DNA of 64,000 bases from VRUE01 sp963737575 (lineage in GTDB: Bacteria; Actinomycetota; Thermoleophilia; Solirubrobacterales; 70-9), in assembly GCA_963737575.1 (NCBI GenBank), contig CAVTTJ010000004.1, forward strand, positions 186,001-250,000, given 5' to 3'. Under the pieces are notes generated by a model that worked only from the letters and a program-made list of their open reading frames with translations, was not told the origin of the DNA and ran no database searches. A program made the position numbers and the translations under genes. Shown here piece by piece: positions 16,122 through 24,939 of the stretch (positions are counted from its first letter, which is position 1; every line of letters begins with the position of its first letter).

Positions 16122-17495
16122 CTAGGCGTCCTCGGCCTCGAGGCGGCCGGAATCGATCGCGGCCAGGAGAGCGGCGTGGTCGCGCTCGTTCTGATCGGCG
16201 TAGGAGGTCGAGAACTCGGCGATCGTCGTGTCGAACGCCTGTCCCGATCCCAGGTAGGCGCCGATCGCAACCGGGTCGCCGGAGCGGGCGTGGGCCCGCG
16301 CCAGGGTCCAGCCACAGACGCGCGCGTAGATTTCCATCGCCCCGGGAGCCATCGTTTCGATGTCGCTCGACCCCTTCTGGTCCCACAGCTGCCGCACGTA
16401 GAAATCGCGACGGCGACCGTCGGGGCCGACGTTGGAGCACCAGCCGAGGAAGATGTCGCTGGCGGCCTGCATCAGCCACTGCCCCTCCACCACCCGCCGG
16501 CCGTGGTTGCGAAAACGGCCGCCGCCGGCGTAGGGCTCGAGCACCGAGGACTGCGCTTCCTTGGCCTGGAGGAACAACGGGTCGCCTTCGTCGCGACCCG
16601 TGAGAAGGATGATCCACGCCCTGGTACCGACGCTGCCGACGCCGACGACCTTATGGGCGAGGTGGCGGAACTCATAGCCCTCCAGCAGGTGGGCTCGGTC
16701 CCCCTTAAGGGTGTCCGTGTATTCCTCCAGAACCTTGCGGATCACCGTTTCGAAGTCGTAGTCGGAGGCGCCCGGAACCTCCTCGACGGGAACGATCAGC
16801 GGCGGTTTGCTGACGATCCGAAGCTCGCCATCGACCCTGTGCGTGAGGCGGGCCTGCGCCCGGAGGCTGTCCTTGGCGCGAGCCTTCGCCGCGGCCTTCT
16901 CGACTTTTTTTACCGACTTCGGGCGCTCGGATTGGAGTGACTGCAGCACCTGTTCGGCGTCCAGACGCGCGTACCAGATCTCGAGATTGCGAAGTTTCGC
17001 GAACTCGCGGATCGCCTCGCGGTAGGTGCGAGCCACCGTCTCCACCACGGCGGTCCGGTCTTTGCGCTTGAAGCCGTTGTCGCGGGCGGCGATCTCGAAG
17101 CTGGCGGCGAGTCGCTTGAGATCCCACTCCCAGGGGCCCGGCAGCGTCTCGTCGAAGTCGTTCAGGTCAAAGACCAGCCGCCGGTCGGGGGCGGCGAAGA
17201 CGCCGAAGTTGGAGAGGTGGGCGTCCCCGCACATCTGGACCCGCAGGCCCGAGGTGGGTGTCTCGGCGAGGTCCGCGGCCATCACCGCCGCAGCGCCGCG
17301 ATAGAAGGTGAACGGCGATACCGCCATCCGCCCGTAGCGGATCGGCAGCAGCTCCGGAACCCTCGCCTCCGCCTGCCCTTCGAGGATCTCGACCGGGTCG
17401 GCCCGGTCCTCCGCCGCGGCCCACTTGGCGTGAGCGCCGCGAGGGACCCGGGCACGTGCCTCCTTGCCGCCGGCCGCGCGCTCTGAGACTTCCAT
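16122..17495 (-). CDS. DUF2252 family protein (kinase-like fold)
   Basis: The 457-residue protein carries the DUF2252 signatures: RYGRMAVSPFTFYRGAA, CGDAHLSNFG (about 100), FDLNDFDE (about 120) and, near the end, LARAHARSGD. The CGDAHLSNFG and DLNDFDE pair resembles the catalytic loop and metal-binding motif of aminoglycoside-kinase-like enzymes, so a small-molecule kinase activity is possible but not demonstrated. ATG 17495 is chosen over a TTG at 17531 because TAGGAT (17504-17509) lies 8 nt before it, indicating a leaderless mRNA. Confidence 0.85.
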   Translation of the reverse strand: MEVSERAAGGKEARARVPRGAHAKWAAAEDRADPVEILEGQAEARVPELLPIRYGRMAVSPFTFYRGAAAVMAADLAETPTSGLRVQMCGDAHLSNFGVFAAPDRRLVFDLNDFDETLPGPWEWDLKRLAASFEIAARDNGFKRKDRTAVVETVARTYREAIREFAKLRNLEIWYARLDAEQVLQSLQSERPKSVKKVEKAAAKARAKDSLRAQARLTHRVDGELRIVSKPPLIVPVEEVPGASDYDFETVIRKVLEEYTDTLKGDRAHLLEGYEFRHLAHKVVGVGSVGTRAWIILLTGRDEGDPLFLQAKEAQSSVLEPYAGGGRFRNHGRRVVEGQWLMQAASDIFLGWCSNVGPDGRRRDFYVRQLWDQKGSSDIETMAPGAMEIYARVCGWTLARAHARSGDPVAIGAYLGSGQAFDTTIAEFSTSYADQNERDHAALLAAIDSGRLEAEDA

Positions 17496-17503
17496 GGCCC
17501 CCG

Positions 17504-17509
17504 ATCCTA
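17504..17509 (-). promoter_or_regulatory. -10 box of a probable leaderless promoter (DUF2252)
   Basis: TAGGAT on the minus strand, 8 nt before ATG 17495. Confidence 0.4.
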
Positions 17510-17542
17510 TGCGGCAGGATCGGGGGGACAACCGCCGCCGTC

Positions 17543-18775
17543 TCAGACGGTGGCGGCCGCCTGCTCGGCCTGGCTTTCCTCGGACTCCTTCGCGGCCAGC
17601 GCTTCGGCCTCGGGGGTCGGCTCATCGGCCTGGCGCGGCAGCAGCACTTCTTTGGCGATCACGAGGCGCTGGATCTGGCTCGTGCCCTCATAGAGCTGCA
17701 TGATCTTTGCGTCGCGCATCAGTTTCTCGACCGGGTACTCCTTGATGAACCCGTAGCCGCCGTAGACCTGGACGGCATCGACGCAGATCTCCATCGCCGA
17801 GTCGGCGGCGAAGCGCTTCGCCATCGATGAGACCTTGCTGTTGCGAAGGCCCTGGTCGAGCAGGACGGCTGAGTTCCAGACCAGGAGCCGGGCCGCCTCG
17901 ACCTTGGTCGCCATGTCGGCGATCATGAACTGGATCGCCTGGTGCATCGCGATCGGAACGCCGAACTGGACCCGTTCTTTGGAGTAGTCGGTGGCGAACT
18001 CGGTCGCTGCGCGGCCGATGCCGACCGCCATCGCCGAGACGCCCGGGCGGGTGCGGTCGAGGGTCATCATCGCCAGCTTGAAGCCCTTGTTCTCCTCGCC
18101 GAGGAGGTTCTCGGCAGGGATCTCGACTTCGTCGAAGGAGATGGTCGCGGTGTTCGAGGCCCGCTGGCCCATCTTGTCCTCCTTCTTGTCGACGGTGACC
18201 CCGGGCAGGTCCCCCTCGACTACGAAGGCGCTGATCCCGCGGTGGCCGGCCTCGGGATCGGTCTTGGCGTAGACGGTGAAGTAGTCGGCGTAGGTGCCGT
18301 TGGTGATGAAGCACTTCGAGCCGGAGATGACGTACTTGTCGCCCTTCCTCACAGCGCGGGTCTTCATCCCGGAGACGTCGGAGCCGGCATCGGGCTCGGT
18401 TAGGCAGAAGGAGGCGAGTTTCGGCGACTCGCAGAGGGCGCCGAGGTATTTCTTCTTGGTCTCCTCCGATCCACCCAGCGTGATCGGCGCCGAGGCGAGG
18501 CCGTTGGCCATCAGCGATGTGCCGATCCCCGAGCAACCCCAGCCCATCTCCTCCTCGATGATGCAACCGGAGAGGTAGTCGAGGCCGGGACCACCGTAGG
18601 CCTCGGGGATGTGGGTGTTCATCAACCCGACCTCCCAGGCCTTCTCGATGATCTCCTGCGGCCAGGTGCCGTCTTTGTCGTACTCCCAGGCGACCTTGCG
18701 GATCTCTTTGTCCGCGAAATTGTGCGCGAGCTCGCGCAGGTCCTTCTGCTCGTCGGTCAGGGTGAAGTCAACCAC
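17543..18775 (-). CDS. Acyl-CoA dehydrogenase
   Basis: The 410-residue FAD enzyme introduces a trans double bond at C2-C3 of acyl-CoA in beta-oxidation or related degradation. The signatures are present: CLTEPDAGSDVSGMKTRA (FAD/substrate binding, about 130-147) and the C-terminal QVYGGYGFIKEYPVEKLMRDAKIMQLYEGTSQIQR region, where the Glu of YEGTSQ is the expected catalytic base. A tail of about 28 Ala/Glu-rich residues after the last helix is unusual. GTG 18775 (VVDFTLTDEQ) is chosen because GAAGGAG lies about 9 nt upstream and it matches the family N-terminus. A palindromic operator 38 bp upstream implies TetR/FadR-type control. Confidence 0.9.
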   Translation of the reverse strand: MVDFTLTDEQKDLRELAHNFADKEIRKVAWEYDKDGTWPQEIIEKAWEVGLMNTHIPEAYGGPGLDYLSGCIIEEEMGWGCSGIGTSLMANGLASAPITLGGSEETKKKYLGALCESPKLASFCLTEPDAGSDVSGMKTRAVRKGDKYVISGSKCFITNGTYADYFTVYAKTDPEAGHRGISAFVVEGDLPGVTVDKKEDKMGQRASNTATISFDEVEIPAENLLGEENKGFKLAMMTLDRTRPGVSAMAVGIGRAATEFATDYSKERVQFGVPIAMHQAIQFMIADMATKVEAARLLVWNSAVLLDQGLRNSKVSSMAKRFAADSAMEICVDAVQVYGGYGFIKEYPVEKLMRDAKIMQLYEGTSQIQRLVIAKEVLLPRQADEPTPEAEALAAKESEESQAEQAAATV

Positions 18776-18813
18776 TGCTCGAAGCTCCTTCGTCTCGATG
18801 GGAGTAGTGCCGA

Positions 18814-18829
18814 TTGACTGGTCAGTCAA
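18814..18829. promoter_or_regulatory. Palindromic TetR/FadR-type operator, site 1
   Basis: TTGACTG-GT-CAGTCAA is a perfect 7+7 palindrome between the divergent acyl-CoA dehydrogenase (start 18775) and the gene starting at 18886. Read on the minus strand, 20 bases (TTGACTGACCAGTCAATCGG) are identical to the site at 62.4 kb upstream of the nitrilase-TetR operon. Confidence 0.75.
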
Positions 18830-18885
18830 CCAATGCGAAGAGTAGCGAATGGCCGCCCGATCGGTGGGATCCCTACCCTTGGCCG

Positions 18886-19353
18886 ATGGCCGCAATCGGG
18901 ATCTCGAGCGGGATGGCGATGCTCCTGATCACGATCGTCGTCCTGCCGATCGCGGCGGTCAGCTTCGCCCGCTCGGGCCGCGCCTGGCGGGGCATCGGCG
19001 GCGGCCGCTTCTCGATCGAACAGGCCCCCCCGCCACCCCGTTCGGGGGTCCCCCCCGAGGTCGATCGGGCCGAGCAGGAGATCGAGGCCCGCCAGATGCT
19101 CGAAGCGAAGGCCTACCGGCGCCGGCGCCGGGGGGAGGGCGGGGAGATCGACGTCGACGCCGAGGTCGCCCGCCTGCTCGACCTCCAGGCGGAGGGATCG
19201 GACGGAGGCCACGACGAGGAGCTGCGGGCCGAGGTCCGGGCCCTGGTCATCGCCCGCAACGAACGCCGCGCGCGGCGCGGAGAGGAGCCGCTCGACGTCG
19301 AGGCCGAGACCGATCGCCAGCTCGCAGATCTCATAGGATTGGAGGAGACATGA
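18886..19353 (+). CDS. Small membrane-anchored protein with charged C-terminal domain
   Basis: The 155-residue protein begins MAAIGISSGMAMLLITIVVLP, one N-terminal transmembrane segment. A proline-rich stretch (QAPPPPRSGVPPEVD) and a charged domain follow, the latter rich in Arg and Glu with two similar blocks (GEIDVDAEVARLLDLQ and EEPLDVEAETDRQLADL). I do not recognise the family. TACCCT (18874-18879) lies 6 nt before the ATG, consistent with a leaderless transcript divergent from the acyl-CoA dehydrogenase. The shared operator could affect both. Its stop overlaps the next start (ATGA). Confidence 0.7.
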   Translation: MAAIGISSGMAMLLITIVVLPIAAVSFARSGRAWRGIGGGRFSIEQAPPPPRSGVPPEVDRAEQEIEARQMLEAKAYRRRRRGEGGEIDVDAEVARLLDLQAEGSDGGHDEELRAEVRALVIARNERRARRGEEPLDVEAETDRQLADLIGLEET

Positions 19354-19685
19354 CGGCGGCGAGGGAGAATCTCTACGAGGCGGAGGAGCTGCTGGTGCAG
19401 CCTGGGACCTATTTCAATCCCCAGACCGAGGTGATCGTGGTTGTCGACGACTCCGCATCCCTCGACCAGGAGGTCTTCAACATGGAGGACTACGAGGGGG
19501 CCGATTGGGTGCGGGTCTCCGATGACGTCCCGATCGACGAGGACCGCCGCGACGAGGCGCTGGAGCGCTTCCAGACCCACTACCACCCCGGCTCTGGCGG
19601 ATCGGTCTCGGCGACGGCGCTGGAGCAGGGCGACGAGGAGCTCGACGGCGACGAGACCGGGCAAGAGCCGGGCCGCGAGGACTGA
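19350..19685 (+). CDS. Small acidic hypothetical protein
   Basis: The 111-residue soluble acidic protein begins MTAARENLYEAEELL and contains VIVVVDDSASLDQEVF, with a Glu/Asp-rich tail. GGAGGAG sits 4-10 nt before ATG 19350, and the start overlaps the previous stop, so it is translated with its neighbour. The family is not recognised and function is unknown. Confidence 0.7.
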   Translation: MTAARENLYEAEELLVQPGTYFNPQTEVIVVVDDSASLDQEVFNMEDYEGADWVRVSDDVPIDEDRRDEALERFQTHYHPGSGGSVSATALEQGDEELDGDETGQEPGRED

Positions 19686-19688
19686 GCG

Positions 19689-20159
19689 GTGCTGGAGGCC
19701 GGCCAGGAGGCCCCGGACTTCACCCTGCCCGATCAGAACGGCGAGGACGTGAAGCTGTCCGACCTGCGCGGTGAGACCGTCGTCCTCTACTTCTACCCGG
19801 GGGCGGACACGCCCGGCTGCACGACCCAGGCCTGCGGCATCCGCGACCACCGCTCCGACTACGCGGCCACGGGCGCCCGGGTGATCGGCGTCTCGCCGGA
19901 CGAGATCGCGGAGGTGGCGAAGTTCGCCGCGAAGTACGACCTCGACTTCACCCTGCTCGCCGACGCCGACCACTCGGTCGCCGACGCCTACGGGACCTGG
20001 GGCGAGAAGTCGATGTACGGCAAGAGGTACTGGGGCGTGCAGCGGGCGACGTTCCTGATCGACCCCGAGGGCACGATCGCGAGGGTCTTCCCAAAGGTCT
20101 CGCCGAAGACCCACGACGAGGTCGTCCTCGAAGCGCTGGCCGAGCTGCAGGCCGCCTGA
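19689..20159 (+). CDS. bcp: Thiol peroxidase, Bcp/PrxQ-type peroxiredoxin
   Basis: The 156-residue protein reduces hydrogen and organic peroxides. The motif YPGADTPGCTTQAC gives the peroxidatic Cys44 and the resolving Cys49 of the PrxQ subclass, and the conserved Thr (TPGC) and later RATFLIDPEG support activity. Length is typical. GTG 19689 follows the previous stop by 3 bases, so it is probably the third gene of this small operon. It ends 6 bp from the convergent antiporter gene. Confidence 0.92.
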   Translation: MLEAGQEAPDFTLPDQNGEDVKLSDLRGETVVLYFYPGADTPGCTTQACGIRDHRSDYAATGARVIGVSPDEIAEVAKFAAKYDLDFTLLADADHSVADAYGTWGEKSMYGKRYWGVQRATFLIDPEGTIARVFPKVSPKTHDEVVLEALAELQAA

Positions 20160-20165
20160 GGGCGC

Positions 20166-21167
20166 TCAGGCCGTGAGCGCGACGGTCACGATGTAGCTGG
20201 CATATAGAGCGAACCAGGCGACGACGACCGGCAGCGAGAAGCGGTCGCGCCGGTGCAGGGTCTCGTAGGCGAGGAAGCCGCCGACGAGGCCAAGGGCGAC
20301 CGAGAGCGCCGCGTCCCTGCTCAACGACCAGTCGGTGAACAGCAGGCCGATCCCGAACGGGATCGTCGACTGGAAGACCATCGCGCCGGTGATGTTGCCG
20401 AGCGCGAGCGAGTCCTTCCCCTCCCGCACCCAGAAGAAGCTGTTGACCTTCTCCGGCAGCTCGGTCGCCAGCGGCGCGAGGACGAGGGAGAGCACGACGG
20501 CCTGGATGCCGAGGCTCTCGGCGATGTTGAGCAGCTCTTCGACGAAGAGATGGGCACCTCCGACCATCGCCCCGAGCCCGACCAGGAGCTGGAGCACGCA
20601 GATCGCGACCCCCGGGTTGGTCCGGAGCTCCTCGCGGCGCTCGAAGATCAGCGGGTCGAGCGAGCCGTGCGACTGGACCTCGCCGCCGGCCCTCAGGGTG
20701 CGCCTGATGTAGACCGCGTAGGAGAGGAAGACGATCACTCCGATCGGCATCCGCACCGCGGCCGGCGCGCCCCAGGAGAGCGCCAGTGAGAGCGCGAAGA
20801 AGACGAGGAAGAAGCGAATGTCCCGCTCCAGGGTCGGCCCGTGAGCTTCGAGGGTGAGGCCCTGCTCACGGCGGTCGCGGTAGAGGTAGGCGAAGAGCCC
20901 GACAAGGCCCATCGCCAGCGTCGCGAGCAGGAACGGCGCCCCGACGATCGCCCCGATCGCGACGTCTTCGCCGCCTTCGGTGCTGCCGACCAGAGCGACG
21001 ATCGCGATCAGCGTCTCCGGCATCGCCGTCCCGACCGCCGCGAGGACGCTGCCGACCGCGCCTTCACCGAGCTTCAGACGGTGGCCGAGCCACTCGACCG
21101 CGTTGGTGAACAGCAGGGCGCCGGCGAGTATGACAGCGAAGCTGACCGCCAGCAGGAAGTAGTTCAC
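20166..21167 (-). CDS. CaCA-superfamily sodium/calcium exchanger-like protein
   Basis: The 333-residue protein has about ten transmembrane helices and the two inverted alpha repeats of cation/Ca2+ exchangers: GSVLAAVGTAMPETLIAIVAL (about 40-60) and VLAPLATELPEKVNSFFW (about 230-247). The acidic residues in MPE and LPE are the expected ion ligands. It probably exchanges Ca2+ or another cation for H+ or Na+ across the cytoplasmic membrane; ion specificity cannot be read from the sequence. The downstream end faces the peroxiredoxin gene. Confidence 0.85.
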   Translation of the reverse strand: MNYFLLAVSFAVILAGALLFTNAVEWLGHRLKLGEGAVGSVLAAVGTAMPETLIAIVALVGSTEGGEDVAIGAIVGAPFLLATLAMGLVGLFAYLYRDRREQGLTLEAHGPTLERDIRFFLVFFALSLALSWGAPAAVRMPIGVIVFLSYAVYIRRTLRAGGEVQSHGSLDPLIFERREELRTNPGVAICVLQLLVGLGAMVGGAHLFVEELLNIAESLGIQAVVLSLVLAPLATELPEKVNSFFWVREGKDSLALGNITGAMVFQSTIPFGIGLLFTDWSLSRDAALSVALGLVGGFLAYETLHRRDRFSLPVVVAWFALYASYIVTVALTA

Positions 21168-21174
21168 GCGGGGC

Positions 21175-22329
21175 TTATAGCTCTTCGACGCACTTCTGGA
21201 GGTCGGCGGCCGAGTGCGCGCCCTTCACGCATTCGGCGTAGGACAGGGCGTGTTCGGCTCCCCCAGAGCCGTTTTCGCCGCCTTCGCCGCCGCCGCTGCC
21301 GCTGCCGCTGCCGCTGCCGAAGAGGTTCGGCAGGCCGCCCGATTTCTTCCCGAACTGTTCGAGCAGAGACTGGACCCCGTTCCCCCTCTGCAGGGCGCCC
21401 GCGAGTTCCAGCGGGTTGATGCCGAGCTTTAGGAAGAGGTCGCTGAGCGGCTTGGCTCCGCTCGGCGCGGAGACTTCCTGTTCTTCGTTGACCCCGTTCA
21501 GGGTGACGTCGAGTTCGACTTCGCTGCGTTCCTTGCCGCTGCCCTTCGGTTCGACGAGGACGTCGGCGACGATCCGCCGCACGATGTGGTCTTCGCCGAC
21601 GTAGAACTCGACGTGCGCCATCTTCAGCGATTCGCTCAGTTCGTCGCCCGACTTCTTCAGGTTGCCGACCGAGGGGATCTTTCCGGCGGAGCCGAGCAGG
21701 CCCTTGCAGGCCGGGTCTTCGGTCAGTTCCGAGAGCAGGTCGCTGGCCCCGGTCGGGTCGAGTTCGCCGCTGAGCTTCGTCGTGTCGGCGCCGCCGACTT
21801 CGACCGTCCCTTCGTTCTTCAGGTCTTCTCCCAGCTTCGTGAAGTCGAGGCCGCCGACCGCCTCGCGGCACCCGCTGACGCCCTGCCCTTCGCCGCCGGA
21901 GCCCTTCTGGCTGCGGTCGAGGATCGATTCGACGAAGCTGAAGGTGGTCGGGTCGACTTCGTAGTCGACCCCTTCGTACTTGACGAAGGCGCTGCTCGGG
22001 AGCAGAACCAGGCCGCCGTCGAAATCGACCTTTTCGCCCTTGTAGTCGCCCTTGGCGGTGGCTTCGATGGCCATCTGCGGCAGGTTGCTGCCTTCCTGGC
22101 TTTCGAACGGGCCGGAGACGGCGACGTCGAGGTCGCTGCCTTCCTTGCCGGTCGACTTGACCTTCAGCGAGAAGTCGAGGTTTGCGCTTTCGATCCCTTC
22201 GAGGGTCGCGTTTTCGATCACGGCCTGCGGGCTTTCTTCACTGCCGCCTCCGCCTCCACAGGCCGCGAGGCCGGCGCCGAGCGCGGCGGTGGCGACGATT
22301 GCGAGGGCGATCAGAAGTTTGCTTCTCAA
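21175..22329 (-). CDS. Lipoprotein of unknown function (LppX/LprG-like arrangement possible)
   Basis: The 384-residue protein has a lipoprotein signal peptide ending LAAC (Cys24), then a glycine linker and a beta-rich body (LDFSLKVKSTGKEGSDL, VFVKYEGVDYEV-like) that recalls mycobacterial LppX/LprAFG lipid-carrier lipoproteins. This resemblance is loose. A Gly/Ser stretch (GSGSGSGSGGGEGG) precedes a short Cys-containing tail (SYAECVKGA ... LQKCVEEL) that may form a disulfide. It ends 8 bp before the antiporter gene start on the same strand, so the two may be cotranscribed. Glutamate codons are almost all GAA. Confidence 0.75.
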   Translation of the reverse strand: MRSKLLIALAIVATAALGAGLAACGGGGGSEESPQAVIENATLEGIESANLDFSLKVKSTGKEGSDLDVAVSGPFESQEGSNLPQMAIEATAKGDYKGEKVDFDGGLVLLPSSAFVKYEGVDYEVDPTTFSFVESILDRSQKGSGGEGQGVSGCREAVGGLDFTKLGEDLKNEGTVEVGGADTTKLSGELDPTGASDLLSELTEDPACKGLLGSAGKIPSVGNLKKSGDELSESLKMAHVEFYVGEDHIVRRIVADVLVEPKGSGKERSEVELDVTLNGVNEEQEVSAPSGAKPLSDLFLKLGINPLELAGALQRGNGVQSLLEQFGKKSGGLPNLFGSGSGSGSGGGEGGENGSGGAEHALSYAECVKGAHSAADLQKCVEEL

Positions 22330-22375
22330 GACGTGGGGCCTCCTGCAGTCGGGATCCGAGACGGAATCGTACGCC

Positions 22376-22615
22376 CTAGCGGGGTTCGTGGACCTCGGGC
22401 GGCGTGCTCTCGCTGAGGTTGATCGCGACCGGGAAGAGCAGCGCTCCGAGCACGATCAGGGCGATTCCGACTCCGACCAGCCATCGCGTGCTCGACATGT
22501 AGCCGAGGATCCCGACGACGAAGCCGACCAGGACCATGGTGATGTACGGGGTGCCGCTGTGCGGAAGGAGCGTCGCGACGGGCAGGGCCAGGTCGAGCAT
22601 GACGGTGACTATCAT
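22376..22615 (-). CDS. Small two-to-three-helix membrane protein
   Basis: The 79-residue protein starting at ATG 22615 (MIVTVMLDLALPVATLL) has hydrophobic segments around TMVLVGFVVGILGYM and VGVGIALIVLGALLF. No family is recognised. It is divergent from the MoxR gene with only 12 bp between start codons, so the two must share promoter DNA or start on overlapping transcripts. Confidence 0.6.
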   Translation of the reverse strand: MIVTVMLDLALPVATLLPHSGTPYITMVLVGFVVGILGYMSSTRWLVGVGIALIVLGALLFPVAINLSESTPPEVHEPR

Positions 22616-22627
22616 CGCTTGACTCCG

Positions 22628-23533
22628 ATGGCCGACGCGCCGACACCTGCTTCCGTGGACGAGATGAAGGAGGCGCTCGCCGCCGCCGAGTATCTCGCCG
22701 ACGAGCCCGCCGCCCTCGTCTCCTTCCTCGCCCAGCGCCTCGGCAAGCCGGTTCTCGTCGAGGGCCCGGCCGGGGTCGGCAAGACCGAGCTCGCGAAGGC
22801 GCTCTCGCGCGCCAGCGGCAGGGAGCTGATCCGCCTCCAGTGCTACGAGGGCCTCGACGAGTCCAAGGCGCTCTACGAGTGGAACTACCGCAAACAACTC
22901 CTGGCAATCCAAGCCCGCTCAACCGCGGAGGACACCGGGCCGGACGGCGTTCTCGACGACATCTTCGCCGAGGACTTCCTGCTCGAGCGGCCGCTGATGC
23001 AGGCGATCGCCAGCCCCGACCCGGTCGTGCTGCTGATCGACGAGATCGACAAGACCGACCAGGAGTTCGAGGCGATGCTGCTCGAGCTCCTCTCCGACTT
23101 CCAGATTTCGATTCCCGAGCTGGGACGGATCGCGGCGACGACGATGCCAATCGTCGTCCTCACCTCGAACAACTCGCGCGAGCTGACCGAGGCGCTGAAG
23201 CGGCGCTGCCTCTACCTCTGGCTCGACTATCCCGAGATCGAGCGCGAGATGGAGATCGTCCGCCTTCACGCGCCCGAGCTGTCCGAGACGCTTGCCCGCC
23301 GCCTGGTCGAGGTCGTGCGGATGGTCCGCGGGCTCGATCTCAAGAAGCCGCCCTCGATCGCCGAGTCGATCGACTGGGCGCGGACCCTGCTGCTGATGGG
23401 CGCCGACGACATCGACCACGAGACCTTCAAGCAATCGATGTCGATCATCGTCAAGCACCGCACCGACATCGACCTGGTCGCCGAGCGGGTCGGGATGAAG
23501 ATGCCCGGCGCGCCGACCCAGGCGACCGGGTGA
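22628..23533 (+). CDS. MoxR-type AAA+ ATPase
   Basis: The 301-residue ATPase has Walker A GPAGVGKTE (about 47-55), Walker B VVLLIDEIDKTD (about 133), sensor-1 LTSNNSRELTEAL and an arginine in RRC. MoxR ATPases act as chaperones that mature or activate protein complexes together with a von Willebrand-domain partner, which is exactly the next gene. The closest arrangement I know is the CoxD/CoxE pair of CO dehydrogenase clusters, but no CO dehydrogenase subunit is nearby. The stop overlaps the next GTG (GTGA). Confidence 0.9.
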   Translation: MADAPTPASVDEMKEALAAAEYLADEPAALVSFLAQRLGKPVLVEGPAGVGKTELAKALSRASGRELIRLQCYEGLDESKALYEWNYRKQLLAIQARSTAEDTGPDGVLDDIFAEDFLLERPLMQAIASPDPVVLLIDEIDKTDQEFEAMLLELLSDFQISIPELGRIAATTMPIVVLTSNNSRELTEALKRRCLYLWLDYPEIEREMEIVRLHAPELSETLARRLVEVVRMVRGLDLKKPPSIAESIDWARTLLLMGADDIDHETFKQSMSIIVKHRTDIDLVAERVGMKMPGAPTQATG

Positions 23534-24939
23534 CGCCCGCCTCGGCCTCTCCCTACGGGCCCCGAGCGGACACCGGGCCCCCGGGCCTGGCGGCGAAGGT
23601 GCTCGCCTTCTGCGAGGAGCTCCGCTCGGAGGGGGTCGCGGTCGGGACCTCGGAGATCCTCGACGCCTTCGCGGCGCTGGAGCAGGTCCCGTGGACCTCG
23701 CAGGACGACTTCCGTGAGGCGCTGGCGGCTACGATCGCCAAGTCGCAGGAGGACCGGCGCCTGTTCGAGCTCCTCTTCGATCGCTGGTTCTTCCGGGCCG
23801 CAGAGGCCGAGGCCGTCTCGCGCGAGATCGCCGAGGGCGAGCAGCGCCATGACGGGGCCGAGCGCCTCGACATCGATGAGCTCCGCGACCAGATCCGCGA
23901 GGCGATCCTCGACGGCGAGGACGGCGAGATGCGCGACCTGGCGCGACTCGCGATCGCCGCCTTCGGGCGCCAGGGCGAGGGCTCGGGGGTCGTCGGCGTC
24001 GACGTCCAGAGGATCCGCCGCACCCTTGGGCTCTCGACCGGGCCGCAGGCGACCGACGAGGACGGCGAGGAGATTCCGGAGATCGACCGCGATCAGCTCA
24101 ACCGTTTCGAGCGCCACCTGCGGCGCGAGCTCGAACGAGACCTGATCGAGCGCACCTCGACATTGCCGCCGTCGCGCCCGCTGGCCGAGCTCGATCGCGC
24201 TCTGCCGACCAGCCCGACCCAGGACCTCGCCGCCGTCCACCGGGCCGTCTCGCAGATGAAGCGACGGCTGGCCACCCTCGGCCACGAGCAGCGCGGCAGG
24301 CGCAAGGGCCGCTCGGTCGACGTCCGCCGCACGATGCGCTCCTCGCTGGAGACGGGCGGGGTGCCGCTACGCCTCCGCTACCGGCCGAAGCGGCCGCGCC
24401 GGCCGGAGATCTACGTCCTCTGCGACGTCTCGACCTCGGTCACCTCGGCCAGCGTCTTCTTCCTCTCGGTCCTGCACGCGCTGCACGACTCGTTCCGCAA
24501 GCTGCGCAGCTTCGTCTTCATCGAGCGGATCTCCGAGGTGACCGAGATCTTCGAGCACGAGCGCGACTTCCGCGCGATCGCGCAGCGGATCTCGAGCGAG
24601 GGCGGCGTCGCCGACGTCTCCGGCTACACCGACTACGGCAGGGTCTGGCTCGAGTTCCTGACCGAGATCTCCGACGAGCTCGACCCGCGTTCGACGGTGA
24701 TCGTGCTCGGCGACGCCCGCACCAACGGCCGCGAGCCACACGCCGAGGTCTTCGCCCAGGTCTCAGAACGGGCCGGGCGGCTGTTCTGGCTCAATCCGGA
24801 GCCGAAGCTCTACTGGAACTACGGAGACTCGGTGATGGCCGCCTACGAGCGCCATTGCGACGGCGCCTTCGAGTGCTGGACAACCCGGCACCTGGAGAAC
24901 TTCGTCAACGTAGTCGCCGGCGGAACGCCGCGCGACTAA
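23530..24939 (+). CDS. von Willebrand factor A (CoxE-like) protein
   Basis: The 469-residue partner of the MoxR ATPase has a charged helical N-terminal region (about 1-260) and a C-terminal VWA domain. The metal-ion-dependent adhesion site is recognisable: DVSTS (D-x-S-x-S) at about 298 and the downstream DVSGYTDYG and LGDART elements. CoxE-type proteins pair with MoxR ATPases in metal-centre maturation or stress-related chaperoning; the client here is unknown. GTG 23530 overlaps the upstream stop. The stop overlaps the convergent Rrf2 gene by 4 bp (CTAA). Confidence 0.88.
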   Translation: MTPASASPYGPRADTGPPGLAAKVLAFCEELRSEGVAVGTSEILDAFAALEQVPWTSQDDFREALAATIAKSQEDRRLFELLFDRWFFRAAEAEAVSREIAEGEQRHDGAERLDIDELRDQIREAILDGEDGEMRDLARLAIAAFGRQGEGSGVVGVDVQRIRRTLGLSTGPQATDEDGEEIPEIDRDQLNRFERHLRRELERDLIERTSTLPPSRPLAELDRALPTSPTQDLAAVHRAVSQMKRRLATLGHEQRGRRKGRSVDVRRTMRSSLETGGVPLRLRYRPKRPRRPEIYVLCDVSTSVTSASVFFLSVLHALHDSFRKLRSFVFIERISEVTEIFEHERDFRAIAQRISSEGGVADVSGYTDYGRVWLEFLTEISDELDPRSTVIVLGDARTNGREPHAEVFAQVSERAGRLFWLNPEPKLYWNYGDSVMAAYERHCDGAFECWTTRHLENFVNVVAGGTPRD

